DNA of 64,000 nucleotides from Syngnathus acus (GCF_901709675.1 NC_051104.1:2357001-2421000), one strand, 5' to 3'; counted from the first letter of the stretch, positions 39,129-53,600 are shown. Translations and numbers: made by a program. Notes: generated by a model from the letters alone, not told the origin.

Positions 39129-42100
39129 ACAGCACCACATTAGCAAGTATCGATTAGCGCCGCTGCTAAAATGAAGCCGATTAAGATGAGCGAACCGCGA
39201 GATTGCCAATGTGCTCCCCCGTTTGGTCGACAAGATTTGATCAACCAGTTTAGCGGGTTGATTTCAAACAGCTCGTAACGCGATGACGTCATCGTTCTCG
39301 AATGAAGCTTTTTGAAAGTGCCGCGGCGCAACAACAGGATTAATGTTACAGCAAAGGAGGATCAATTGCAATTAGGCGCGGCCCGGCCGATAAGCGTCTG
39401 CGCCATCCATCAAGACGCCACCCGAGGCGCTCCTCGCGTGTCTCGCCTTACCTCTTGCGTCTTACTGTACTCTCATCTCAGGCCAGCACTGCGTGATTTG
39501 GATTTGAAGCCTGCGTGGATTGAGCACGTCAAGAAACACGTTTGTGCATGTTCAACTCTCAGTGCAGGCAAAAAAAGCACATTAAGACTTCATGCATGCG
39601 GCTTAGAGCGACTCCCATGGTGGAAATTCAATTAAAAGTCGTCCTCCGCGTGAGTGTCCCCTGACTGACACACACACACAGACACACACAGACACACAGA
39701 CACACACACACTTTTTTTGTTGCCTTCTAATTGGCGGGCTAATGTCAAGGTGCCCCCGCGAGCCTGCGGCGGCGTCCACGTCAAGCCTGCGGAGGTTGTA
39801 ATAGCTTTTGCGAGCTTCCCGTTCACACCGCCTTGTCGAGGTTAAGAAGCAACACAAAGGACCTGCCTGCTCTTAATAGGAACGTTGGAAGCCAGCGCTG
39901 TACTTCTGGCAAATTATTGCCAAACTGCACATTTGACCTCCAAGGAAAAAAAATAAAACTCGACTTAGAAAAATATTCATTCAAATTGTATCCGTCCTCC
40001 GTGTGTAGTTAGAGATTTGATTTTTTTTTTTTTTGGCTGGTTCTTTGCAAAACGAAGCAGCTGCGGGTATTTCTTGTGGATTTGAAGAAACATTTTGCAG
40101 AAAGGCGGCGTAATTGCCACCTAAAGGAATAAGATGTCGACACAATAGAACACATTTTCACCTACAAGCGAAGCGAGTTTTGATTAAAACCTCGCGAGGA
40201 AGACGGAAAGAAAACAAAACAAAAACGCTCAAGTTGGCAGGGAAGAAAAATCAGCAACAAATGAGCCACAGGAGACAGAGAGCACAATCCAGATGGAATA
40301 AATATAACAAATCACCCGACGGGGGGCGCCGCGGCCGACGAGCAGCTGATTGGCCCGACACTCGCGAAAGCAACGCAAAGACGTTGTTGCTCCAATAAGC
40401 TGCTCTTTGACGTCTTTGGCGTTTGCTTCCAAGCTCCTGAAGGCCTCCCATCGATTCTCATTCCTCAAATCCTCGCTACCTCAAAACGTAAATGCCAGCA
40501 GGAGCTGATGGGAATTGATTACTTCTGCTCGATAATTGCTAAAAATGGCCGTTAACCGTTTCGTCCGCCCGCCGCCAACACCAAACGGCGGGATTAGAGT
40601 TTGTATTTTCTGCTTTTGAATCTCAATTTGGCATTTAAGACGAACCCGTGAAACGTGCTTTGCGTGTGGCTGCGCCGTGAAAGGTCCTGAGAAGCACGAA
40701 GGTGGAAAAAAATAGATGTAGTAGAGCACTAACAAAAAAAAAATAGTTTCGAATATAAAAATTGAAACGGAAAAAAAACGCTGTCTGGCGGTTCAGCCTC
40801 ACTTAGTTAAGATTCGGTTCGATTTTTTCCTCAGTCGCCTGCAAAATCTACTCAAGTCGGGAAGCAAGTATTTGGATTTGCACTTTGGGCAAAATGAGAA
40901 GAACAAAGTCATTTAGCAAGAAACATCAAGCAGTCCCACTTGATTTGTTTAAGCAAGCGCCGGACCTTTTTACAGCCGCCGGGCGCATGCATGGGGCATT
41001 GAGAGGTCACGGCCCAACGTGTATACGAGTACTTTTGATTTATTTATTTTTTCCCCAAAAGAGCCTCTGGCGACGACGTGATCACAGTTGCGTCCTTGCT
41101 GTCTTTAAACGGCGCCTCTGGTTCTCGTTGTCCCAGGGGCGCCTCGCTTGCCGCCAACTTAGAGGACGTTGTCGGGACACGGCGACTAATACATGCTAAT
41201 GTCGCCTTCTTCCTATTCGGCGAGATGGATGGCTCGCCGGCGCTTCGCATTGATCAGCCCGACGCAAACTGCGTCTCCAATGAGTGCGGGCCGGCGGGAT
41301 TGTGCATTCTTCCGGGGCGGTCTCATCCCGCAGGCTACGGCGCCGTGGCACGTCTCATCGCCCGCGCACGCACAACTTATTTGTGGAAATACTTTGTAAC
41401 CTTGCTCGTTTTGCATCCGGCTCACCGGTGAGGAGATCGAGCCACGTCAGGTTGGAATGCAGGGATGGAGGATGGACGGACGTCAGGTGAGCTGCTCCTG
41501 CTGCTACAGCTGCTGCCCAGCATGTAATTTTCTCCGGCTGGGATCTGGAAGGGGATTACAGGAATGATGGGAATTAATTATGCATTCATCATCAACGTGA
41601 TGGATTCCACGCGATCAAACTCCGAACTATATATTTCCCCTGAGAGGCGATAGAGGTGGGGGAGGGTGGGGTCTACTTCCTTCTTTGGAAGCACCCTTTT
41701 ACTCTCCAAACATGAAACTTGACTTATACTTTGCTTAGGATCGGCTTTCAACTACACTTGAGCCCACTTGACATGTCAAGTTGTATTTTCCAACACCGGC
41801 ACACAGGTTGACATATCTTTAGTAAAAAGAAAGGGCGCTCTGCGCCGTTGTGGGTGTGGACACCGCTGACTCCATTCCTCAGCCAATTAAAGCGGCTCCT
41901 CTTGTTCCTTTCAAATATGGCGCGCTCACATTTCTCACAGAGATATCTGTGTGCAGAAAAGAACGCGGCGATCCATCCGTGACCGCAACGTTGTCACAGA
42001 TATGGGCCGCTGGGGCAAGTGAGCACTCTCATTAAGTCGAGAATGCGCCAGTGTGATAACCGCCGGTGACTTAAAGGTCTCCACGCGCGCACCTCATGTA

Positions 42101-45100
42101 TCTACGGCTCCTCTCGCCATTCCTCCATGATAACTTCCACCTTGCACAATAGTAAAAAAATCAGCTTTGTGGAAATAATGTCTCCATTTTGTGAGGCAGT
42201 ATCTCCCCCACTCCATCAGCGGGGGGGGGGGGGGGTCAGCTGCAATCTTATTTGTCACGGGTGTCCGCCTGTTTTCTGTGGCTGGAGAGACAAAGGCCAA
42301 AGAACATATGAGGCGCATGCATTTTTAATGTGACATCCTCATCAAATCCGCCGCAGCCAGCTGAGCGGAATGCCAACCGTGTTTTTACCCCGCCTCGCGG
42401 TCGCGCCGACGAGGACGACGCCGCACACATGCCGATGCGAGCTTTGAAGGGCACATCCGAGCGCCACCATGACGACCACACATCCGCCGGTGAACTTTGT
42501 CTTCGCGCTTAATGAGGGCAGGAAAAAACTCAACAAGAGAACAACATGCCGGGAACACAATCTGTGTATTCTTATTTTTTAGATATGAACCCTGAGCCTC
42601 AGAACACGTCGCATCTGCGTATGATGACAGTTGATGATCGTTTCCGCAACGCAATCATGGCAATCTGATGGCTTCACCTTTTGTCCGGCGGCGACTGATT
42701 TGCTGAGCGTTGCTGCACGCTCATTACGTGTCCGGCCCTCAAATGTCAGCCCGCAGTGTCGCCGCCTTCGCAGAATGTAAATAAATTCCAAACTGAATCT
42801 TTCATCTGGCGTCATTCTAATGAGGCGAAGCTCAATTAGACAAGGCTTACGGCAGGCCGGGTTTAAATGTCACCTCACGGGTCTTGACATTTCTTCCTTT
42901 GAGAGCAGACGGAAGGCAAAAGCAGCCGACAAACTCCCAGGCTCGCACCCTCGGCATAATGCCGCCTTTTTTTTTTAAAGGTATAATGATGGCATCCATT
43001 ACGTGCAGGGATGTAATTAGCCGCGTTGAAAGGAATGCACTCAACTTTTACCTCCGCCGCGCTGACTATAATCAGCGGGTCCAAGGTGCTGTTTTCGTCA
43101 GCGTGATGGCCATTCAACGAAAGCTAATTGTGAAAGCGAGTCATCAATTGTCCATTCATGAATTGAAAGAGGAAAATGAGCCTCGCTCATTGCACAATAC
43201 TTGATGTTGCTCACTGCAACGTGTTTTAAAAGAAGAAACTTGACATTAGGCAAAGGAGAATTAAAAAAGACCCTTTTGTGTCAGATTTTTGATTAGGAAC
43301 TGACAATTTTGTTTCAGTTGTCAACTGATTCTGAGGAGAAAAATGTCTCTACGCAAAATGGATTTCCTTGCTCGGAATTCTTTGGCGTGCATCATAAAGC
43401 GCAGCCTCCCTCGCCTGTTGCCGCCCTCTCGTAGCGCTCGCACAAGCTGACACTGAGAGAATTATCATCCATCCCCGTTCCAATAAAGCGCTCGATTGTT
43501 CCGTAAAATGACAGCCAGAGAAATAGAAATCCATTGGTACGTCCGGGTTGAGTTGGGGGCGTGCGGGGGGGGGGTTCTCGGAGGGGCAGACTATTTGCAT
43601 GAAGGCCGCGAGTGTCCGGCACAATAGCGGCAGTGTTTGTTCTCGGACACAAAAGCGGGCCGAGGAGAAGACGTGTGAGGGGAGGGAGGGAGGGTTGCCT
43701 TGCTGGTTTCTTTTCCGTCTAGATGAGCGTTTGGCTGTCGCGGCCATTGTGGCGTTTCAATCGCTCCAAGCAGATTGCGTGGCCTAGTGTCCCCCCCGGC
43801 GGTCTCAAACAAACAAACAGGTGGGTGTGGCGTGCGGGTACTTTGCCCACCTTTTGTTGGGAGATAATTAGATAGCATTTCCAAACGTGTGGCGAGAGGT
43901 AATGGCTTGCTGAGAAATGTGGCGCGGGGTCGCAACGGAGGCCTCGACACAACAAAGACGGAAAAGTCTTGATAAGCGAGCGCAATCTGGGCGCCATCAG
44001 GTGGCTCTTTTGTTTGCCTCACAATCTGCTTCTTTGGCGTAAACAACACCTGCTTTCTTCAACAAGTCCTTGTTGTTGTTAAAGACGAGAAGATGTATTT
44101 TCACCTCAAAATCACTTGGTGACTTGCAGGTAGGAGAACACATTTTCGCGGAATTTTTATGGAATACTTTACGATACGTTTCACGGCGTAGCGACAATGT
44201 TTGAACTCTGTCGTTGCTGTTGGTGGTGAATGAGGGTTCATTCAAGGTCGCAAACGTTTGAACCAAGCTTGACAACAATATTCGCGACCTTTGGAAACGC
44301 TCGCAAATGTTGGACACTTAATGGGACGTGGGATTAAATAATATAGTCATAAATAACAAAGGAAAATACATGTTTACAAGACAAATGAGCTAAGCTAGGT
44401 TAGGCTGACATTTTCCAGAGAGAATCATGTCTCTACAAAGTTTCTTTTTTTTTCTTTTTAAATGAGAAACTATGAACGCTGATCGATGTATCAAGAACTC
44501 AGATAATAAACGAAAACGCAATTATGAAATAGCCCCCCACTGGTAAAATAATGTGTTAGCATGCTAGTTCCAGCGCTATTGCTAATGTAAGTTGTGTTTA
44601 ACAAAATGGAAGCGTGTTATGTACACTTGTTGCAAAATCGTTCAGACAGATTGTTTTGGAAATCTTTCATGACTGCATGATCAGGTTTTCACTATGTACA
44701 TCTCTAAAGTTAACTTTTGTGACATCTGCGCATTTATTTTTCCCCTCACAAGCAAAAAAAAAAAAAAAAGACAGTGTTGATGTGGTTTCACAGCGTCTGA
44801 TTAACGTCAGTGGGAATTCTTACCGCCAACTGTTTCCGCTCCGTGCGCGCGTAAATAAATAGCGGCAAATTGCTTACTAACAAGTACATGATGCTTTGAC
44901 ATTTCCCTGTTGCTTTTGATCATTTGCAAGACAACAAGCGGCGTGGCGGCGCTGATTGTTTTTAACTAAAAAAAAAACAAAAAAACGTCCCAAATGACCA
45001 ATTAGGACATTTTGTCTTGGAAGGTTGAGCCAAAAGAAGTCAGGCTGAACAGATGTTTTTGGTTTTTTTACACCTCTTATTAGTTGACTTACTAACATTG

Positions 45101-47395
45101 GACAAGAAAAAGCAAGTACCTCCAAATGTGTATAAATAAAAATGTTTTGTATGAAAATTAGCACCATTGTTTTAAGCGGAGATGTTCAGCCACCGGTAAT
45201 TTAGCTTTCTGTCATATTTTCTCATGAAGAACCGTTTCTGTGTTTATTTTGTTTTAATGGCCTATTTTCTATCTCAAACAATAATCAGCATTTTGCACAA
45301 TCTAAATAAACCGACTGACTTGACTTGATGTTACCTTTTTCTTCCCGGAGCCTGTTTTTGGCTTTTTCTTTTTTTTTACGGAGGTCTTTCTTATTCTTAA
45401 AAAGTACCCTTATAATCATCAAGGGCTTTTCTTGTGTGGTGGGGAAGAAGTGCAGGTTGCACAAGGTTAATCTGAACATTTCCTTTGTGAAATCCGTGCA
45501 CGGAGCGGCGCACATATCAGCTTTGACATTGTGCATTGCGGCGACATGTCACCCCCGGCAACCCCCCACTGTCAGGGCCGCTTGTAGCCAAGCGTCATAA
45601 TGTCCCAACTCGGGTGGCGGAACGGCATTTCCCGATGAGGCAGGCGGGCGGGAGCATAATGCGAGGGTCTCGGTGCATGCGGTGCTTAACATTGCGCGAC
45701 CGCCACTCGTTGTCGCGCTGTCATGTGGCAGCTTGCCGTCGGTTCGCTGGCTCGCTCGCTCACGTACGTACGCTGCCGCAAATAGCAGCCTGTGACGATG
45801 GGCGGATGCTTGAAGGGCCTATTAGCCGTAATGAATGGCTGCCAGGCGCGGGCGAGCTCCTCGCCCGCCGGGTGCCATGCCGGCGTCTCGTCTGACAGAA
45901 GAAAATTGACCGTGGGGCGCACGGGCGCGTCTTTATCTGTGTGTAATTGATGGATGGAAAAGAAAAGGTTCCCGCAGTAAATCAATCACAGCACCTGCCG
46001 CTATTCACGAGTGGGTTCAGCTCGCGTGGGTTAAGTTTGTTTTCACCTTTTGTAAAATGGCCCATTTTAGGAGCAGAGCATCTGCAGAGCCTCCAAAAGT
46101 CTTGCCCGTGTTGCTAGCCGTCACGTCAAAGTGCCTTCGCATTGTGGACGTCACGTGACCAGGAAACAGGAAATGAACAGAACAGTCAAAATAAAAGTGA
46201 GATTGGCCAAGTTGTGATTAGCAGCCTAGAGCAGCGACCGTACAATCATCACCCAACCGCAACATCGCGGTATCAAAAAGCATCTCACTTTTCTCGCCAT
46301 CAGATCTCAAAACATGTCAAACCGCAGATTTGGTGGCCTGATGTCGCCTGATGGAAACTGCGATGTGTAAAAACAAAAAGGCTTCTTGTCTCACTGCTGA
46401 AAGCGAGCCTTTTGTCCGTTTTGTCTGCTGTTCGTGGTTTTCTTGGACCCAGTGTGACACTGCATGCTGGCCCTAATGAAGACTTGTAATGAGATCGATA
46501 ACTTCCCGGCCAGACGTGCGTCGATGCTGTCATTACAACCAGGTCAAGAGTGCGAGAGGGGACAGTTTTGAGGCACAGGCCTCAAACTCGAACTCAGGCC
46601 TCAGACCGTCTCTATTGTTGTTGACGCGTCCTTTGTTGTTAGTACTTAGCAACATTAGCTTAGCGCGAGCAAATGCATGTTAGCACGATCGCGTTTGTTT
46701 GTTTCAACTTCCCTGGCTAAAGAAGCAAATTAAAAAACATCCTGTGATATGTCCCCGAAATTATTCTTTCTATTTATTCTAATTGTTACTAAGTGTGCAT
46801 CTTATTTTTTTCCACACCACAGTCATCCATCACTGTTTAATCAAGTCTCTATATTCATATCTTTTATCGCTATGCTTGTTTACTAAACATTTATCATGTG
46901 CTCTTAATTGCCACACAGCATTTAATGAAACGGAGCCAATTTCTCCACAATAAAGCCCCCCTGCCCCCCAACCTCTTTTGTACAACAAAGTGCAGAGAGC
47001 TTGCAAATGTAGGTGGTGTAATGAATGTTTGGGCTTTGAGAGCGTTGCATCTTTAATCTGCTCATTCTGCAATCTCTGTGAAGTGTACAGAACATTCTCG
47101 CTGCCTGTGTTGCTTCTTCCACACGCAAGATGGCAAACGTCGCTGCCGGGATGGCGACAGACTGGCCGGCTGGCACGAGAGACTGGACGCTTGCAACCTC
47201 CTGTTGTGTGTGTCTTTGGTAAGCCCACAAAAGGGAATGAGAACATGCAGCTCGCCTCTCTCAGTCAGTTTCAAGGAGAGTGCAGTGGCGCTGTCTCTGA
47301 CCACTCGAAACGCTTCCTACACTTTGCGGGGGTTCGTCGGAACTAAAAGAACCAAAATGTGGCCAGCAATTGCGTTCAACGTTTCTTTATTTCAG
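39129..47395. other. Non-coding interval upstream of the cadherin gene
   Basis: No coding exon was recognised. It contains a CA-rich microsatellite (39668-39711), a perfect CRE palindrome (39284-39291), a G-run at about 42221-42236, an A-run at about 44756-44769 and several GC-rich patches (for example 45530-45900). The 5' non-coding exon(s) and promoter of the cadherin gene should lie in or before this stretch but could not be located. Confidence 0.45.
39668..39711. repeat. Interrupted (CA)n microsatellite
   Basis: CA tract with regular GA interruptions, about 44 bp. Confidence 0.93.
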
Positions 47396-47438
47396 GCTTT
47401 GAGACGGCGCCAAAGTGACAGGAAGGTTTCGAGCGAGC
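47396..47438 (+). other. Probable 5'UTR part of the first coding exon of cdh19
   Basis: A good 3' splice site, a pyrimidine-rich tract ending TTTATTTCAG at 47395, lies 43 bp upstream of the start codon. An in-frame stop at 47400-47402 excludes coding upstream. This suggests an intron in the 5'UTR and an upstream non-coding exon, as in other type II cadherin genes. Confidence 0.5.
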
Positions 47439-47651
47439 ATGGGAGCTGCAGAAGACACCAAAGCGAGGAGCGTGTTGGCGGCCCTGACACTGCTGTCCCT
47501 GTTGAGCCACATGGATGGCATCGGCCAGGGCCCCCAAGGGCCCCGCTCGGGCCCGGACTCCATCGGGAGGCACCGTCGCCACAAGAGAGGCTGGATCTGG
47601 AAGCAGATGTTTGTCTCGGAGGAGGACCCCACACCTCGCGTCATCGGCCAG
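47439..47651 (+). CDS. cdh19: cdh19 coding exon 1: signal, propeptide, start of EC1
   Basis: Codons 1-71, ending in phase 0 at CAG before GTACCG. The exon encodes the hydrophobic signal core (12-23), the basic furin-type site and the start of mature EC1 with both docking tryptophans. The ATG at 47439 has a favourable context (GCGAGCATGG) and is the first ATG after an in-frame stop. Confidence 0.88.
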
Positions 47652-50600
47652 GTACCGAAGCCCCTCCGCGTCCTTCACGCTCACAACTCATCCGACCTCT
47701 CGTCACGCAGCTGAAATCAGATTACGACCGCGGGGAGTTCACCATCCGATACATCCTGTCCGGGGAAGGCGCCGGCGACACTTTTGCCATCGACGAGTAC
47801 TCAGGCAAGATCCGCACGCTGAAGAAGCTGGACCGCGAGGAGAAGGCCTTCTACATACTCCAAGCGCAAGCCATCAACAGGCTCTCTGGGGAGCCCGAAG
47901 AACCCCAGTCCGAGTTCATCATCAAGGTGCAGGACATCAACGACAACGCACCGCAGTTCCTCAACCAGCCGTACGCGGCCAGCATTCCCGAGATGTGCCC
48001 CGTCGGTACGTTGGACGCACGCCATTGACAAGATATCGTGACATTAGCTTAGCAATAGCAAACATGGCAAGTTGAGTTAACATAAAGGCTTTTTACTTTG
48101 CACTACCCGACGGCAGCAAAGCAAGCGCTTTGCTCTGCCCTCCGGCATCACCTCACCGCCGTAAATAAATTCTTTATGATCATTTCCGCAGATGCACTTT
48201 TCAAGGCAAATTTATATCCCGGTTGCAGATTAAAAGCAGAAGGTTATATGAATGTCTGTCATCCGTCCACCTGCAGGAAGTTAAATGTATTGCTTTCTGC
48301 ACGACGGCTCAGTTGCCTTTTTCTTCTTAAGTAATGTTATTACAGCCGCTGCCCTTTCATAGCGCAAACATTAGCATTTCAATTTATATGTAATCTGACT
48401 TTTGCAGTATAATATCTCCCCTCTAATAAATCAGAATGTATTTGGCTGGGAATGAGGCAGCGGCGTGACGCTTGAAGGCGGACGACTTTCAAATACGAAG
48501 CCAGAGAGAGATTATGGTGAGGCCGAGGCTAAGCGGGCGACCCCTCCCCCCCACCACCCAGTCCTGTTGTCGTGGTGCCATCTCATCCGGGCCCGGCGGC
48601 ACCGCGACACGATGCCGGGCATGTTCCTGGCTCAAATGAAAACACATTTTGCTTTTCTGAAAGCAAAATTGACCTCAAACTGTTTCTTCTAGAAGCAACA
48701 TGCAACTACAACAGTCTTTATGAAAAAAATTAAAATTAGGTCCTGTCCTAATCCCTTTATGTACTGGTCGAGTGGAACTGCCGTCCCCAGCTATCTGACT
48801 CCCCCCACACCCCCCCGCCAGGCACCACCGTGGTCCAAGTGACGGCCACAGACGCTGACGACCCCATGTTTGGCAATAACGCCAAGCTCATCTACTCCAT
48901 CCTGCAGGGGGAGCCCTACTTCTCGGTGGAGCCAAAGACAGGTTAGCGCACACCAGCTCACTGGTAGCGTTTTTGTTTGAGTCAAAAAAGATTGGATGGA
49001 TGTTTCCCAAGGCTTGTTTTTCCTCCTTGTTCCCTTCAACTCACTTTCTAAAGGTAGCTCTTTATTGACTGATGCTATCGTGATACTTTTCCCAAATGGT
49101 TGCCCCACCCCCACCCCTGGCTAGATTATTGTTATGCCCGGCGGCGCTTCCCGCACACAGCGTTGACCTTTAATGATCCGCCAATTCTTTAAATGCAAAG
49201 CGAGACTTGAGACTTCTTGAAGTGGTGGTTTTGCCCCAAGCGTCGTTTGCCCTACGAATCGAGCTCAAAATTTTCAGCACGTTTTCTAATAAATTCTTAA
49301 CCGCTCATTCATGAATGCTGGTTGTTGTTGATTTGCGAATGCGCCGCCCCCGCAGGGATCATCGTGACCTCCTGGCCCGACATGGACCGCGAGGCCAAGG
49401 AGCAGTACCTGGTGGTGGTGCAGGTGAAGGACATGCTGGGCATGAGCGGCGGCTACTCGGCCTCCGCCACCGTCAGCGTCAGCTTGAGCGACATCAACGA
49501 CAACGGGCCCATCTTCCAGCACCGTGAGTCTCAAGCCTGTCGATGATCGGCAAATACAAATCGGCAAACGGGCCGCCACAGGCAAGGAGGATTAGACCCT
49601 GAAATCGACTCTTTTAGTCTTTCGCAGTCACCCCGGCCGCCCGTCCGTCTATTGCCACATTGCTTTCCGAAACAGGAGCAATCTATCAATCCATCAACTT
49701 CCAACTTTGGAATGCAAAGCAATAAGATGGGTGGGGGAGGGGGGAGAGGGCGTGTTCGTCTGGCTCATCTGCATGTCGCCCCGTGGACGACACCAATCCT
49801 TCACACGTCGTATCGTGACCTTTAGGAAACAAACGTTCTCTGTGATAAAGCTCGCCCAACAGATGATCCGGGAAAGAAATCAATTCTGCCGGAGTGAGGC
49901 GAGGCGAGGGTGGCTCGTTGTCACGTACGCCTTCGCCGCAGACGCTTATAAATGTTGCATCGCCACACTTGTGCCTGAACCGTGCCCTCTGTTTTGACAC
50001 AGCGTTACAAATTAGAAGCAACAGTGACAGCACGGGCACCATCGATAATAAAATCTATCAATGAAAATTGTAAACATTCCATGCCATCATTTCATTTCAG
50101 ATTTATACACCTTTGCCATTCCCGAAGATGCCGCGGTGGGAACCACGGTGGGCAGGGTCAAAGCGTACGACGCCGACATAGGCGTCAATGCCAAGATGAA
50201 CTACAGCCTGCTGGCGGACCTGGAAGAGAACGCTACCTTCAGCGTCCACACCGACCCGCTGACGCAAGAGGGCGTCATCCTGCTGGCCAAGGTGAGGACG
50301 GCCCACTTCCTGTTTGGTCAGAAAGGGCTGACAGATAATCGAGGGGGTCACCGCCCGAATTGTGATCACATGACTTTGTTGTGAACATATTTTCGGAGAT
50401 GACCTTCTAATGTCTCGTTGCAGCTGCTGGACTACGAAACCAAGCGCCGCTACGTGATGGTGGCGGAGGCCATCAATGAGGACGTGGATCCCCGCTTCCT
50501 GCCCCCGGGGGAGTTCTCGGACCGGACCACGCTGAAGATCCTGGTGGAGGAGGTGGACGAGCCGCCCGTCTTTCTTTCGCCGGTCTACGAGTGGAAGGTG

Positions 50601-53600
50601 GCTGAGAACGCGGCGGCGGGGATCGTCGTCGGCGTTGTCAGCGCCCGCGACACCGACGCGGCCAACAACACTGTCAGGTACGCAGGCTCCCTCTAGTGCA
50701 GGGGGTCTCAAACTCCAGTCCTCGGGGGCCGCATTCCTACATGTTTTCCAAGTTTCCCTCGTTAAACACACCTGATTCAATTATCAGGCTCCTGCAGAAC
50801 GTGAGGATGAACTGATCATTTGAATTTGACAACTTATGTTTTAATTTATGATCATATATGCCATTTTTAATGTTGGTCATCATCATGTGGGTTGACGGAA
50901 TGCAGCGGCTAGCTAGCTAACGTAACTGTCTTTTTGTTACCAAACTTGCCGGCGTTTCACGTTAACACGGCAAATCAAGACAAATCAACCTCCGTCCCGT
51001 GGCCCATTTTTCATATTATGGACCTGAGCGTAGAATAGAATTATGAAAAATGTGTCCTTTGTTTGGCTTTTTTGAATTTGATTGCGTGTCGAAAATGGAA
51101 AGAACAAATGATACACGGATTATTTTCCTCCATGCGGTGAAAAATGATTCAATTTCAAACGCCGTTACTTTGTGGGCGCATCCCTTTTTACCCTTGATCT
51201 CCGCATTCCGGTCATATTTATCTCATATTAGTTTAGTTGGAAATGAGCCCGGCTGAATAAATCATCATGATTTTTTCCCTTCATACCTCACAGGCTTTTC
51301 CTATCTATTGCGGTATTATCACAAAGCGACGTTGGCCGGGACGTGGGAATGTAATAAAGCGCCCTGCGAGGCGGCGTAGCGAATTGAGATTTGATGTCAT
51401 TTGCAAGCGAGGCACGTTTTCCCGCCCGGAGTCCGTCGGAGGCGAGCGAGCTTGCCAATGGCAGGTGCCGCACATCATCCGCCGCCCGCCGTCCATTAGT
51501 GTCCCTTTGGTGACGCCGGCGCCGTGATGAACACGTCCTGCCTGACATTTTCCAACTTTGCAAAGTTGCACTAAAAATGATGAAGTTTGCTCTTGTTCCA
51601 GCGAGCTCGATGTGATTCATTTCCGGGCCTTGGCTTCGTTCCATACCGTAACGCGTCATAGACGATTGTAGCGCCGATTGTACTGTGATGTCAACGTGCA
51701 GCTTGATACGAATGCTGCCATCGTTTACTCCTGCCTGTGGTGCCCTCACCAGATATTCTTTCGAAAAGCACAGTGACGCAGCAAAAGCTTTCAAGATGGA
51801 CCCGCTCAACGGAACCATCTCCATCGCCAAGCCTCTGGACCGAGAGCTATCCGCCTGGCACAATCTGACCATCGTCGCCAAAGAGAGCTGTAAGTGCTCT
51901 GTGGTCTCGATGGTGGTCTCGATGCTAACGTGCGCCCGCTCTCTCAGCGTCCAAGCGTTTGTCCTCCCGGGTTCTGGCGTCCATCAAGGTGCTGGACATC
52001 AACGACAACGCACCGCAACTGGCCGGCCCTTACCGGCCGTATATCTGCGAGGGAACGCAAGCGGGGGAGGTACGAACTCGTCGCTAACATCTGGGCCACC
52101 TCAACTGCAATATGCACCGTACAAGGCCGTCAAATTGACTTGATGGTGAGAATTTTATTTGACGTCTCAGCTCATCCAGCTACTGAGCGCCATTGATCCA
52201 GACGAGCCTTCCGAGGGTCACCACTTCTATTTCTCCATGGTCCCCGGCAAGCAAATCAATCCCAACTTCACCATTCGGGATAACCAAGGTGTGTTTTTTA
52301 ATACTAAGTAGAATCATAGTGGAAATATAATCAGTGAATCTGCTTGAGGGCAGCATCAATTCTACTGAATGAAAATGGACAGTTCGGTATAATTAGTAGG
52401 AACGTAGTCACATGAATATGATATGCCTTAACACCTTTCAATTCTTAAACAATTTTTAGATCTCAAATGCAAGTGGAGTTGTAGGGAAAAATAAAACTGC
52501 AGCACAAAAGTGAGTTTTGTTGTTTGTGAGACGGAAGGAGCTTGAAATGAAGGGCCGCTGCTCAATCCGCCGTCCGCTTGCCGCTGCGCACCCTTCCCAA
52601 AGCCCCGCTAAGTATTGAAACAGATATTCCAAATGTGCTTTTTCACATGCTGAATATTTCATTTTCTCACTCAGCTTTGAAATGTGTTCCATATTCCCCC
52701 CCCCCCCCCCACTAAAAATAATCTCCTTCTCTTCCCCCTCCCCCTCCAGACAACACGGCGGGCATCGTGGCACGCAGGAGCACCTTCAGCCGCAGGGAGC
52801 GCAGCCACTACCTGCTGCCGGTGGTGGTGACGGACAGCGGCTCGCCCGCCCTGTCCAGCACCGGCACGCTGACCGTCAGTGTGTGCGGCTGCGGGCCCGC
52901 CGGCCGCTGCCCCTCCGGAGGCGTGGAGGCCCTGGCTCTGTCCATGGGGGTCAGTCCGCGCACCTTGCTTGTGCTTCTCGTCTGCCTGCTCTTGGCCGCA
53001 GGTGAGCAAGTGACAAACCGGCAGAGCAAAAAAAAAAAAAAGCACAGTGTGACATCAATATATAAGCCTTGACGGGGGGGGGGCTCCATGGAAGCCGTAC
53101 TTGACAAAGTCGTGATGGAAAATTCACCGTGACTCGAGTGCTCGTCTTCACGACGACTTCGCCGCCGCTCGTTTCTGTTTCCAGGTGAACTCTGCCCATG
53201 GATTGTTTTTCCGGGCTGAAAAGGATTTGTTTCATGAGATGTGAAGTGATCAACGCCAGCTATGAAGAGGACCACAGCATCTGATTACTAATTTTTGCAT
53301 CTTGAGTCCTCTGGAGCCCCCTCCTTATTTCCATTTTTTACCTGATCCCTCTTTTATTTAGATTTTTTTTTTTACCCAATCCACTGATTATTCACTTTGT
53401 GCTTTTTTTACCCAATCACCCACCCATTCTTTTTTTTTTATACCCAATCTCAGTTCATTCACTTTTTTTTTTTAATCAGAGCCCCCACTTATCATTTTCT
53501 TAACCCCTTATTCCTATTAAAATGAAATCAAAAATTAAAAACATTAAATTATTAATTATTATTATTCATTAAAAAATCAATTAAAAACACCCCCAGCCCC

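Noticed and set aside
47078-48028. Single 316-codon open frame over the start of cdh19
   Set aside because: It reads through upstream non-coding DNA and the 59-bp intron into exon 2. The true exon 1 uses a different frame, with the signal peptide and furin site, and joins exon 2 in phase 0.
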